Source of the DNA: an uncultured Alphaproteobacteria bacterium
GTDB lineage: Bacteria; Pseudomonadota; Alphaproteobacteria; Micavibrionales; Micavibrionaceae
Length of the DNA stretch: 9,141 nt
Direction: 5' to 3'
Assembly (NCBI GenBank): GCA_937124505.1
Contig: CAKZKV010000073.1
Span: 1-9,141 of the forward strand
The first letter of the stretch is position 1; each line of letters begins with the position of its first letter. Positions 1 to 5,284 of the stretch are shown in pieces. The notes beneath the pieces were generated by a model. It was not told the origin of the DNA. It made no database searches and worked only from the letters and a program-made list of their open reading frames with translations. The position numbers and the translations under genes are program-made.

Positions 1-509
1 AAGAAGTTTTGGCCAGATTTCAGGCCAGACATATAGAGACATATCTCTTATCCGGTGACCGGCGGGACGTTGTTGAGGCAACAGCGAGGGACTTGTCGAT
101 TGCGCAGGCCCAGTTTGCCCTGACCCCCGTGCAGAAATATGAGGAACTGGAAAAGCTGAAAAAACAGGGGAAGAAAGTGCTGATGGTCGGGGATGGCCTG
201 AATGACGCGCCTGTTTTGTCTGGTGCGGATATTTCCATGGCACCGGGAACGGCCATTGATATGGCGCAAAACGCGGCGGATGTGGTCTTTATGGGCGAGA
301 AGCTGGCACCTGTTTATACAGCATGGAAAGTGGCAAAATTCTCCCAAAGTCTTGTGAAAGAAAATTTTGCGCTGGCGATTCTGTATAACATGATTGCTGT
401 GCCGTTGGCCTTTGCCGGGGTTGTCACCCCGATGATTGCGGCGCTGGCCATGTCTGGCTCATCTTTGCTGGTCATTGCCAACTCTTTCAGGTTAAAGTTA
501 CGCGTATGA
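1..509 (+). CDS. ccoI: Copper-translocating P1B-type ATPase, CcoI/FixI type, C-terminal part
   Basis: This is the last 168 residues of a heavy-metal P-type ATPase; the gene enters from the left edge, and the first full codon is at position 3. Visible in order: the end of the P/N-domain region with an LSGDRR stretch, the hinge motif GDGLNDAPVL (around residues 63-72 of the fragment), the segment SMAPGTAIDMAQNAADVV, and two closing membrane spans ending in MSGSSLLVIANSFRL, typical of P1B pumps. The CPx metal-binding span, DKTG and HP motifs lie outside the window. CcoI/FixI supplies copper across the inner membrane for assembly of cbb3-type cytochrome oxidase. I assign this subtype rather than CopA mainly because ccoS follows immediately with an ATGA overlap, the standard end of fixGHIS/ccoGHIS operons. 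The ATPase family is certain; the CcoI role rests on context. Confidence 0.88.
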   Translation, partial: EVLARFQARHIETYLLSGDRRDVVEATARDLSIAQAQFALTPVQKYEELEKLKKQGKKVLMVGDGLNDAPVLSGADISMAPGTAIDMAQNAADVVFMGEKLAPVYTAWKVAKFSQSLVKENFALAILYNMIAVPLAFAGVVTPMIAALAMSGSSLLVIANSFRLKLRV

Positions 510-664
510 ACATTCTGCTTTATTTGATTCCCATTGCGTTGAGCCTTGGCCTGATCGGTCTGGGGGCCTTCATCTGGAGCATTAAATCGAATCAGTATGA
601 TGACCTGGACGGCGCGGCACGGCGGATTTTATTAGATGATGATGAAAAAGATTCTGAAACTTGA
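506..664 (+). CDS. ccoS: Cbb3-type cytochrome oxidase assembly protein CcoS/FixS
   Basis: This 52-residue protein starts at the ATG that overlaps the ccoI stop (ATGA, 506-509), which implies translational coupling. It has one N-terminal membrane span (about residues 3-25, MNILLYLIPIALSLG onward). After it come the family hallmark W-x-I-K-S-x-Q-Y-D-D-L (residues 24-34) and an acidic tail (LLDDDEKDSET). Length and pattern match the CcoS/FixS family, whose members are about 45-60 residues. CcoS is needed for maturation of the cbb3 terminal oxidase, probably for cofactor insertion together with the CcoI copper pump. It is the last gene of the operon. Its stop codon (662-664) lies within an FNR/FixK-type box that appears to serve the next gene. 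Confidence 0.93.
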   Translation: MNILLYLIPIALSLGLIGLGAFIWSIKSNQYDDLDGAARRILLDDDEKDSET

Positions 665-674
665 CACATGTCAA
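661..674. promoter_or_regulatory. FNR/FixK-family binding site
   Basis: TTGACACATGTCAA has six-base inverted arms (TTGACA/TGTCAA) around a two-base centre and fits the TTGA-N6-TCAA consensus of FNR/FixK/Dnr-type regulators. Its centre (667.5) is 41.5 bp upstream of a predicted start site near 709, set by the -10 box at 698-703. This is class II activator geometry. The likely target is the OmpW gene at 739. Which regulator binds (Fnr, FixK or a nitric-oxide-responsive Dnr/Nnr) cannot be read from the site. Confidence 0.72.
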
Positions 675-697
675 TTTTCAACCGTTTTTTTTCTTGC

Positions 698-703
698 TAT
701 ACT
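698..703 (+). promoter_or_regulatory. -10 element of the OmpW gene promoter
   Basis: TATACT matches the sigma70 -10 consensus at five of six positions. No good -35 hexamer lies 16-18 bp upstream, as expected for an activator-dependent class II promoter. The predicted start is near 709, leaving a leader of about 30 nt before the ATG at 739. Confidence 0.6.
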
Positions 704-724
704 GCATATTGAATTATTCTAATA

Positions 725-730
725 AAGGGG
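725..730 (+). promoter_or_regulatory. Ribosome binding site deciding the OmpW start
   Basis: AAGGGG lies 8 nt before the ATG at 739. It favours that start over the in-frame TTG at 661, which lies upstream of the predicted transcription start and inside the FNR-type box. Confidence 0.8.
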
Positions 731-738
731 AAAACATA

Positions 739-1374
739 ATGAAATCAATGTTAAAACTAGCACTTCTGACTGGTGTCGCGTTATCCGGGATCAGCACAGC
801 CGCCTTCGCTCAAGAGGGCGCTGGTCTTTTGGATAAAGAACGCTTTATGCTCAGAGGCCGGATTATCGGCGTCTTTGGCAATGGTGATGGTGTTGTAAAC
901 GGCACAGCTCTTGGCACAGATGTTGACAATTACTTTGTACCGGAACTGGACATCACATACTTCCTGACCAATAATGTGGCACTGGAACTGATCGCTGCCA
1001 CATCTGAGCACACAGTCAAGGCTGGCACCAATACACTCGGAGATACCTGGGTTCTGCCACCAACGCTGACACTGCAATATCACTTCATGCCGGACGCAAC
1101 CTTTAGTCCTTATGTTGGCGCAGGTATTAACTACACAGTTTTCTACAGTGAAGACGATGCCGGTGCATTTACCGACCTCAAGGTTGACGGTGGTTTTGGA
1201 TATGCCGTACAGGCCGGGTTTGATTACTGGCTCAGTGATAACTGGGGCTTTAATGCTGACGTGAAATACATTGATATCGATGCGGATGTTTCTGTTAATC
1301 CGGGATCACTGCACGCTTATGATGTTGATATTGACCCATGGGTTGTCGGCGTTGGGGTTTCCTACCGTTTTTAA
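739..1374 (+). CDS. ompW: OmpW-family outer membrane beta-barrel protein
   Basis: The precursor is 211 residues. It has a clear Sec signal peptide (MKSMLKLALLTGVALSGISTAAFA, cleavage predicted after residue 24, before QEG), giving a mature protein close to the OmpW family size. Family features are the N-terminal first strand FMLRGRIIGV (37-46), the LPPTLTLQYHF segment (107-116), SPYVGAGINYTVFY (123-136), alternating strands and a C-terminal aromatic ending SYRF, the usual signal for insertion by the BAM complex. OmpW proteins form eight-stranded barrels with a hydrophobic channel, proposed to pass small hydrophobic compounds. In enterobacteria ompW is induced by FNR under low oxygen, which fits the FNR-type box upstream. 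The gene is monocistronic, with its own promoter and a terminator 23 bp downstream. The natural substrate is unknown. Confidence 0.85.
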   Translation: MKSMLKLALLTGVALSGISTAAFAQEGAGLLDKERFMLRGRIIGVFGNGDGVVNGTALGTDVDNYFVPELDITYFLTNNVALELIAATSEHTVKAGTNTLGDTWVLPPTLTLQYHFMPDATFSPYVGAGINYTVFYSEDDAGAFTDLKVDGGFGYAVQAGFDYWLSDNWGFNADVKYIDIDADVSVNPGSLHAYDVDIDPWVVGVGVSYRF

Positions 1375-1397
1375 CTATCATTAGGAACTTTAGAAAG

Positions 1398-1428
1398 CCC
1401 GGTATCTTTGATGATGCCGGGTTTTTTT
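1398..1428 (+). terminator. Rho-independent terminator of the OmpW gene
   Basis: A 9-bp stem (CCCGGTATC with GATGCCGGG, one G-U pair) closes a 6-nt loop and is followed by seven T residues (1422-1428). In the minus direction the hairpin has only a weak U-tract, so it is not an obvious terminator for the converging hemN gene. Confidence 0.88.
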
Positions 1429-1451
1429 ATCATACCAGTTCGCATTCTTCG

Positions 1452-1506
1452 CGTGAGTTCGTTATCCGTCGGTCTCGCCATACTCACGTACCTTATGTAA
1501 TGTACG
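1452..1506. other. Intergenic inverted repeats between convergent ompW and hemN
   Basis: The 187-bp gap between ompW and hemN (1375-1561) holds the terminator at 1398-1428 and then no convincing gene. Two abutting inverted repeats are visible. CGTGAGT (1452-1458) pairs with ACTCACG (1482-1488) across 23 nt. CGTAC (1487-1491) pairs with GTACG (1502-1506) around an inner TTA/TAA pair. The stretch from about 1430 to 1561 reads as slightly GC-rich and non-coding. It could be a dispersed repeat, a structured hemN 3' UTR or a cryptic terminator; the sequence alone does not decide. Confidence 0.4.
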
Positions 1507-1561
1507 CTCCGTGCGGCTCGCCTCGGATGCCTCCTGCTCACGCTTTGAAAGCAAAATGGCA

Positions 1562-2926
1562 TCAGACCGCTCTGGCGTGGCGCTGGATATTCTGTGACTC
1601 CTGAAAATATGCATCAAAGACAGAACAGACCAGACGCGCCGCAGGCCGCGCCTTTTTATTGATTTGAATCACAGAATTGTTGATCACCTTTACAAAGCCA
1701 AGATCTTCATATTGACGCAGTTCGCTCAATTCCGGCTTGAATTGAGCGATATCCAGCCCGAATTTTTGAGAAATGACAGACAGATCAACTTTAAAATCAC
1801 ACATCAGGCGTTCAATGATGTCGGCACGAATGTAATCGTCTGCCTTCATGTTATATATTTTTTTGACCGGGAGCCGCCCTTCCGTGACCGCTTGCTCATA
1901 GGCCGGCATATCAGGTGAATTTTGGGTAAAGCCCCCCTCATATTTACTGATCGACGACAAACCAATGCCGATCAGGGTTTTGGCCTGATCGGTCGTATAG
2001 CCCTGAAAATTTCGCCGCAATGTTCCGGTTTTCAAGGCCGTGATCATTTCATCATCTGCGCGTGCAAAATGGTCGATGCCGATCGGCTGAAAGCCGTTCG
2101 TCTCCAGAAGCTTTGCACCGGCCTCAAACAGGTCATAGCGCAGGCTGTTATCAGGCAATGCGTCTTCATTGATCAGGCGCATGTGCTTTTTCATCCAGGG
2201 AACATGTGCATAGCCGAAAAAGGCGATGCGATCCGGCCCCAGCATCAGCGCACCCATGATGGCTTTGGACATACTTTCAACACTCTGGTGGGGCAGGCCA
2301 TACATCAGATCGAAATTAAAATGATGAATGCCGTAGGCGCGGAAGAGTTTCAGGGCGTCATAACTCAGATCAAAAGGCTGCTCGCGGTTGACGCTGGCCA
2401 GAACCTTTTCATCAAAGTCCTGAATACCCAGACTGATGCGGCTGACGCCATGTTTCGCGTAAGCCGAAACGCGTGCTTCCGTCACATTACGGGGGTCGAT
2501 CTCAATGGCGATTTCTGCTGAAGGTGTCATCTCAAATCTCTGTTTCAGATGAGACATTAAGGCATCAAAATCTGCGGCTTTCATCATGCCGGGCGATCCG
2601 CCGCCAAAATGAATGTGGGAGATTTTATGGCCCGGTGACAGTTTCTGTGTCAGGAGGTCAATCTCTTTGTTCAGCAAGTGTAGGTAATTCTGGACGGGCT
2701 CATATTGCTGCGTAATTTTGGTGTGGCATCCGCAATACCAGCAAAGTTTAGGACAAAACGGGAGGTGAATATACAGGGACAATTCTTCGTGTTCGGGAAT
2801 TTGTTCCAGATAATGCCCGGCATCGCTGTCTTGCTCAATGACCTTAAAATGCAGAGCTGTTGGATAGCTGGTATAGCGCGGCACGTTTTTGTCACAGGCA
2901 AGGATATTTTCTTTCAAAGTAGCCAT
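1562..2926 (-). CDS. hemN: Oxygen-independent coproporphyrinogen III oxidase (radical SAM)
   Basis: This 454-residue protein converts coproporphyrinogen III to protoporphyrinogen IX without oxygen, using S-adenosylmethionine and a 4Fe-4S cluster, in the cytoplasm. The N-terminal motif PRYTSYPTA is present. The cluster motif C58-x3-C62-x2-C65-G-C67 matches true HemN, including the extra fourth cysteine. A GGGSP SAM-binding loop is at 108-112. RRNFQGYTT (304-312) and IGIGLSSIS (319-327) separate it from HemW-like paralogues. The C-terminal domain ends FDAYF...HARAV, collinear with the E. coli protein end, so the gene is complete. I chose the ATG at 2926 because the family's conserved N-terminus begins there; the in-frame upstream extension to 3265 is antisense-like and overlaps the preceding gene. 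It lies 40 bp after a hypothetical gene, probably in one transcript. No FNR-type box was found in front of this pair. Confidence 0.96.
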   Translation of the reverse strand: MATLKENILACDKNVPRYTSYPTALHFKVIEQDSDAGHYLEQIPEHEELSLYIHLPFCPKLCWYCGCHTKITQQYEPVQNYLHLLNKEIDLLTQKLSPGHKISHIHFGGGSPGMMKAADFDALMSHLKQRFEMTPSAEIAIEIDPRNVTEARVSAYAKHGVSRISLGIQDFDEKVLASVNREQPFDLSYDALKLFRAYGIHHFNFDLMYGLPHQSVESMSKAIMGALMLGPDRIAFFGYAHVPWMKKHMRLINEDALPDNSLRYDLFEAGAKLLETNGFQPIGIDHFARADDEMITALKTGTLRRNFQGYTTDQAKTLIGIGLSSISKYEGGFTQNSPDMPAYEQAVTEGRLPVKKIYNMKADDYIRADIIERLMCDFKVDLSVISQKFGLDIAQFKPELSELRQYEDLGFVKVINNSVIQINKKARPAARLVCSVFDAYFQESQNIQRHARAV

Positions 2927-2966
2927 GGCCTGATGATGGCGAATTCGCGCCGCTGAGTCAATGAAA

Positions 2967-3431
2967 CTAAAACCCCGGCCCGGGTCCGAATTTTCCGATA
3001 AAGGCCTGCATCGGCTTTTGAACAAGTGTTGGCAGAACAAAATCCCCGGAACCATCAGAGTCCCCACTCTGTCTTGAGTCATGAGCGGCTTCATAAAGTG
3101 CGAGATCAGGGTGAAGCTGTAAGATCGTCTCCCAGAACGAGCCATCTTCCAGCACATGCACGTAATCAAACTGAAAGTCTTTGCGCTGGGGCCTATAGGC
3201 GTATTCATGCTCTTTGCGAATGAACAGGTGCGTATGGCCGTCCCTGTAGGCGGTGCCCGGCTCATATATAATTTGCAGGATTGCTTTCCATCTTCTGGGT
3301 TCTTTCAGGAGGTATTCAACAATGAAGTGGGTTTCTGCAGATTCGTGGGCCAGCATAAATCCGTCTTTAAAAGCTTTTGACAAAGCTTCTACAGGTGTTT
3401 TTCCCAGCAGCTCGAATTTAATGGTTTCCAT
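2967..3431 (-). CDS. Hypothetical protein upstream of hemN
   Basis: I do not recognise this 154-residue protein. It has no signal peptide or membrane span, so it is probably cytoplasmic. The N-terminal half reads as a mixed alpha/beta fold (METIKFELLGKTPVEALSKA), followed by IEPGT-like and DGHTHLFI (64-71) stretches with several aromatic and histidine residues (EHEYAYRPQRKDFQFDY, 74-90). A polar, low-complexity linker (DSRQSGDSDGSGD, 118-130) precedes a short hydrophobic tail ending FGPGPGF. The ATG at 3431 is preceded by an AAAGAG-like ribosome site. A good promoter lies at 3474-3502, and hemN follows after 40 bp. Codon use and composition do not differ visibly from the neighbours. Co-transcription with hemN suggests, but does not prove, a link to haem synthesis or low-oxygen growth. 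Confidence 0.8.
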   Translation of the reverse strand: METIKFELLGKTPVEALSKAFKDGFMLAHESAETHFIVEYLLKEPRRWKAILQIIYEPGTAYRDGHTHLFIRKEHEYAYRPQRKDFQFDYVHVLEDGSFWETILQLHPDLALYEAAHDSRQSGDSDGSGDFVLPTLVQKPMQAFIGKFGPGPGF

Positions 3432-3473
3432 GCTCTTTACCCAGGTAAATTTAACACGACCTTTTACTCTGCC

Positions 3474-3502
3474 ATAATAGAATGACAGGCCGCTTCAATC
3501 AA
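3474..3502 (-). promoter_or_regulatory. Sigma70-type promoter for the hypothetical gene and hemN
   Basis: Reading the minus strand, a -35 box TTGATT (3502-3497) and a -10 box TATTAT (3479-3474) are separated by exactly 17 bp. The start site should fall near 3467, giving a leader of about 36 nt before the ATG at 3431. The promoter lies just downstream of the gcrA terminator, so this pair should be transcribed independently of gcrA. Confidence 0.6.
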
Positions 3503-3528
3503 TTAAAAAGCATTTTCAGAAAGATCAC

Positions 3529-3555
3529 AAAAAAAGCGCTGGTTAACCAGCGCTT
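3529..3555 (-). terminator. Rho-independent terminator of gcrA, overlapping its stop codon
   Basis: Positions 3534-3555 form a perfect 22-nt palindrome. In RNA it makes a 9-bp stem (AAGCGCTGG with CCAGCGCTT) and a TTAA loop, followed on the minus strand by seven U residues (3535-3529). The gcrA stop codon TAA is at 3545-3543, inside the loop region, so the last gcrA codons form one arm of the stem. Confidence 0.9.
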
Positions 3556-4073
3556 CTTAATTTATCAAGGAGTTCTTCATCCTTGCTCTTTTTGGGTGTA
3601 TCATCGATATTTTCGAGCGCCATGAGTTTCTTGCGGGTTGCCATCTGATAAGCAACCTGAGCGTGTTCGGCACAGTAAGGGATGCCTGGCATGGCAGCGC
3701 AACCGCAAAACGCAAAATCGTCGTCACGCGGATCACCCAGCGGCCAGCGGCATTGCCGGTCTTTCAGGTTGGCCAGCTTGATGCGTTTGACAGGAATATC
3801 CGCAGAAGGCTCAACCAACTGCTTTTTCGGACGTCCGCGTTTTGCAGGTTCCGTATTCGTGTTGCAGGCTTCCTGCTGCACCTTGGCAGCGGTCTTTTTT
3901 GTCGTGTTGCTTTGTTGGATTGGCGAGCTCCGCCCTGATAATTTCAGGCGGTGCGCTTTACCTATAACAGCATTCCTTGTGACGTCACCAATGATTTTGG
4001 CAATCTCGGAGGCAGTTTTTCCTTCGCCCCACAGTTTTTTGAGAAGAGTCACGCGTTCTTCGGTCCAGCTCAT
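3543..4073 (-). CDS. gcrA: GcrA family cell-cycle transcriptional regulator
   Basis: This 176-residue protein is the alphaproteobacterial cell-cycle regulator GcrA. It binds DNA methylated at GANTC by CcrM and associates with sigma70-RNA polymerase to stimulate transcription. The N-terminal helix-turn-helix matches the family closely: SWTEERVTLLKKLW, then SEIAKIIG and VTRNAVIGKAHRLKLSGR (2-48). A variable linker (49-95) contains KRGRPKK (78-84), an AT-hook-like core. The C-terminal sigma-interaction domain (about 96-145) shows CRWPLGDP (108-115), FCGC (122-125) and PYCAEHAQVAY (132-142). A lysine-rich tail follows. The ATG at 4073 has a GGGGA ribosome site 7 nt upstream (4081-4085). The gene is transcribed alone: it is 208 bp from era, with its own terminator. 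The upstream region has GANTC sites and a DnaA box. Confidence 0.96.
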   Translation of the reverse strand: MSWTEERVTLLKKLWGEGKTASEIAKIIGDVTRNAVIGKAHRLKLSGRSSPIQQSNTTKKTAAKVQQEACNTNTEPAKRGRPKKQLVEPSADIPVKRIKLANLKDRQCRWPLGDPRDDDFAFCGCAAMPGIPYCAEHAQVAYQMATRKKLMALENIDDTPKKSKDEELLDKLRSAG

Positions 4074-4121
4074 TAAATTTTCCCCATATGTCTATATTTT
4101 GAAAGATGCGGCTAAGCAACT

Positions 4122-4256
4122 GATTCAAAAAGATGATTTCCAGTACGTATAAATAGACTGTAGCAGGCAGACGAATCACTCGTCGAGAGTCAGAGCAAAA
4201 AAAGAACGCTTTATCCACATTTTTTCGTTTTCCAAAGGAGATGATTCGCTTGATTC
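4122..4256. promoter_or_regulatory. Cluster of five GANTC (CcrM-type) sites upstream of gcrA
   Basis: GANTC occurs at 4122-4126, 4173-4177, 4187-4191, 4243-4247 and 4252-4256; a sixth lies inside the gcrA coding start at 4046-4050. About 0.5 sites would be expected in 135 random bases. By hand count I find only about two dozen in the whole 9.1 kb. In Caulobacter and relatives CcrM methylates GANTC, and GcrA acts at methylated promoters, so this is a plausible autoregulatory or replication-coupled control region. A TTGCTT/TATAGA pair (4119-4114, 4096-4091) beside the first site would start transcription within the ribosome site, so the working promoter probably lies further upstream. Confidence 0.65.
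4211..4219 (+). promoter_or_regulatory. DnaA box upstream of gcrA
   Basis: TTATCCACA is an exact match to the strong DnaA box consensus, about 140 bp before the gcrA ATG and between GANTC sites. By chance, one would be expected on either strand of a 208-bp gap roughly twice in a thousand such gaps. DnaA is known to activate gcrA transcription in Caulobacter, so the placement is functionally sensible. A single box is not evidence for a replication origin. Confidence 0.65.
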
Positions 4257-4281
4257 GTATTTTTTGAAGTAAAACTTGGGA

Positions 4282-5172
4282 TTATTCTGTCTGTAGTCCC
4301 CATATTGAAAAACGTTCCGGGTCGTCCATCCATTTTTCCCGGACTTTCACAAAGATTTTTAAATGGACACGGCGATCTAATAAGGCTTCAAGTTCTTTGC
4401 GGGCTGCCGTGCTGATGCGTTTCAGGGTTTCGCCGCCTTTCCCTAAAATAATGCCTTTATGCCCGGAACGGGTCACATAGATCACCTGCGAAAGTTTCAC
4501 GTCACCATTGTCGAAATTTTCCCAGTTCTCTGTCTCGACGGTCAAATTATAGGGAAGTTCCTGATGCAGATTATGAAACAGGTGTTCGCGCGTAATCTCG
4601 GCGGCGAGCAAACGGTTCGGCAGATCGCTGAGCTGGTCTTCCGGATATAGCCACGGCCCGGCAGGCGCTTCTTTGATCAGGGCTGCCACCAGATCATCTA
4701 CGCCGCTGCCTTTTTCCGCGCTGATCATAAATGTAGCGGTGAAGGGAAAATCCTCATTCAGTTTTTGGCTGAGTGCCAATAATTCTTTGGTATCAATTTT
4801 GTCGATCTTGTTGAGAACCAGATAAACCGGATGGCTGGTTTTTTCTGGCAGAAAACTTTTGATATTTTCCCAGTCGCTCAGAGTGCGAAAGGAACTGTCG
4901 AGGAGAATGCAAAACGCATCCGCATCGCCCATCCCGTCAATCGCCGCCTGTACAATGGCTTTTTCCAGTTTTTTCTTCGGCTGGAACAGGCCGGGCGTGT
5001 CGGTAAAAACCAGTTGTGTCTCATCCTTCGTCAAAATACCGCGGATGCGCGTGCGGGTGGTTTGGACTTTGGAGGAAACGATGGAGACTTTCTCTCCTAA
5101 AATCGTATTCAGCAATGTTGATTTCCCCGCATTGGGCGGGCCGATCAGGGAGATAAGGGCGGATTTGGTCAT
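4282..5172 (-). CDS. era: GTPase Era (30S ribosome assembly)
   Basis: This 296-residue protein has the normal Era length and domain order. The GTPase domain has G1 GPPNAGKST (11-19), the switch I TTRTR region (38-42), G3 DTPG (58-61), G4 NKID (121-124) and G5 SAEKG (151-155). The C-terminal KH RNA-binding domain has the loop GHKGIILGKGGETLKRI (237-253). Era binds the 3' end of 16S rRNA near the anti-Shine-Dalgarno sequence and helps complete 30S subunit maturation at the membrane or in the cytoplasm. In many proteobacteria era follows rnc (RNase III) and precedes recO. Here mtnN lies upstream and gcrA downstream, so the usual neighbours are absent. It is 112 bp from mtnN, and that gap carries a palindromic repeat. 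I see no clear terminator after era. Confidence 0.97.
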   Translation of the reverse strand: MTKSALISLIGPPNAGKSTLLNTILGEKVSIVSSKVQTTRTRIRGILTKDETQLVFTDTPGLFQPKKKLEKAIVQAAIDGMGDADAFCILLDSSFRTLSDWENIKSFLPEKTSHPVYLVLNKIDKIDTKELLALSQKLNEDFPFTATFMISAEKGSGVDDLVAALIKEAPAGPWLYPEDQLSDLPNRLLAAEITREHLFHNLHQELPYNLTVETENWENFDNGDVKLSQVIYVTRSGHKGIILGKGGETLKRISTAARKELEALLDRRVHLKIFVKVREKWMDDPERFSIWGLQTE

Positions 5173-5199
5173 GGATTTTCTTTATCACATTTATATGGC

Positions 5200-5220
5200 A
5201 TCCCGAACTTGTTTCGGGAT
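5200..5220. repeat. Palindromic intergenic repeat in the era leader
   Basis: ATCCCGAA and TTCGGGAT form a perfect 8-bp stem around a 5-nt loop (CTTGT). Sequences of this type (ATCCCGAA...TTCGGGAT followed by CCAGG) resemble palindromes scattered between genes in many alphaproteobacterial genomes; this is from memory, not from a search. No U-tract follows on either strand, so it is not a standard terminator. It begins 28 bp upstream of the era ATG and may fold in the mRNA leader. Confidence 0.6.
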
Positions 5221-5229
5221 CCAGGGGCC

Positions 5230-5244
5230 AGAATTTCAAATTCT
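5230..5244. repeat. Second palindrome adjoining the era-leader repeat
   Basis: AGAATTT and AAATTCT are perfect inverted arms around a single C. A looser outer pairing of CCAG (5228-5231) with CTGG (5256-5259) may enclose it. Together with 5200-5220 this looks like one composite repeat of about 60 bp filling the mtnN-era gap. Confidence 0.4.
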
Positions 5245-5284
5245 TCTTAACGGCTCTGGATTCTGAATGCTTCCGTGGGTTGCT

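Noticed and set aside
661..666. TTGACA as a sigma70 -35 box for ompW
   Set aside because: The spacing to the only good -10 (698-703) is 31 bp, too long; the palindromic context fits an FNR-type site better.
661..738. TTG at 661 as start of the OmpW gene
   Set aside because: The ATG at 739 has a strong ribosome site and begins a textbook signal peptide; the TTG lies inside the regulatory box.
1371..1562. Minus-strand open frame of 63 codons in the ompW-hemN gap
   Set aside because: It overlaps the ompW terminator, has no ribosome site, and its Arg-rich sequence looks like translated non-coding DNA.
1466..1594. Frame offset from the hemN end stays open past the hemN stop and encodes a Ser/Glu/Arg-rich stretch, suggesting a frameshifted extension
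   Set aside because: HemN already ends collinear with the E. coli protein, so no extension is needed; the open frame is short and without a start signal.
1922..2521. Plus-strand 199-codon open frame inside hemN
   Set aside because: Antisense shadow of a confidently identified hemN gene, with no start signals.
2927..3265. In-frame upstream extension of hemN
   Set aside because: It overlaps the preceding 154-aa gene in another frame, has no HemN similarity, and the family N-terminus begins at 2926.
4091..4119. TTGCTT/TATAGA as the gcrA promoter
   Set aside because: Transcription would begin near 4084, inside the ribosome binding site, leaving an unusable leader.
3682..4152. Plus-strand open frame antisense to gcrA
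   Set aside because: Shadow of gcrA; Cys/Ser-rich composition typical of a reversed coding strand.
4211..4219. DnaA box as part of a replication origin
   Set aside because: Only one box was noticed, with no AT-rich unwinding region or origin-linked genes; promoter regulation is the simpler reading.
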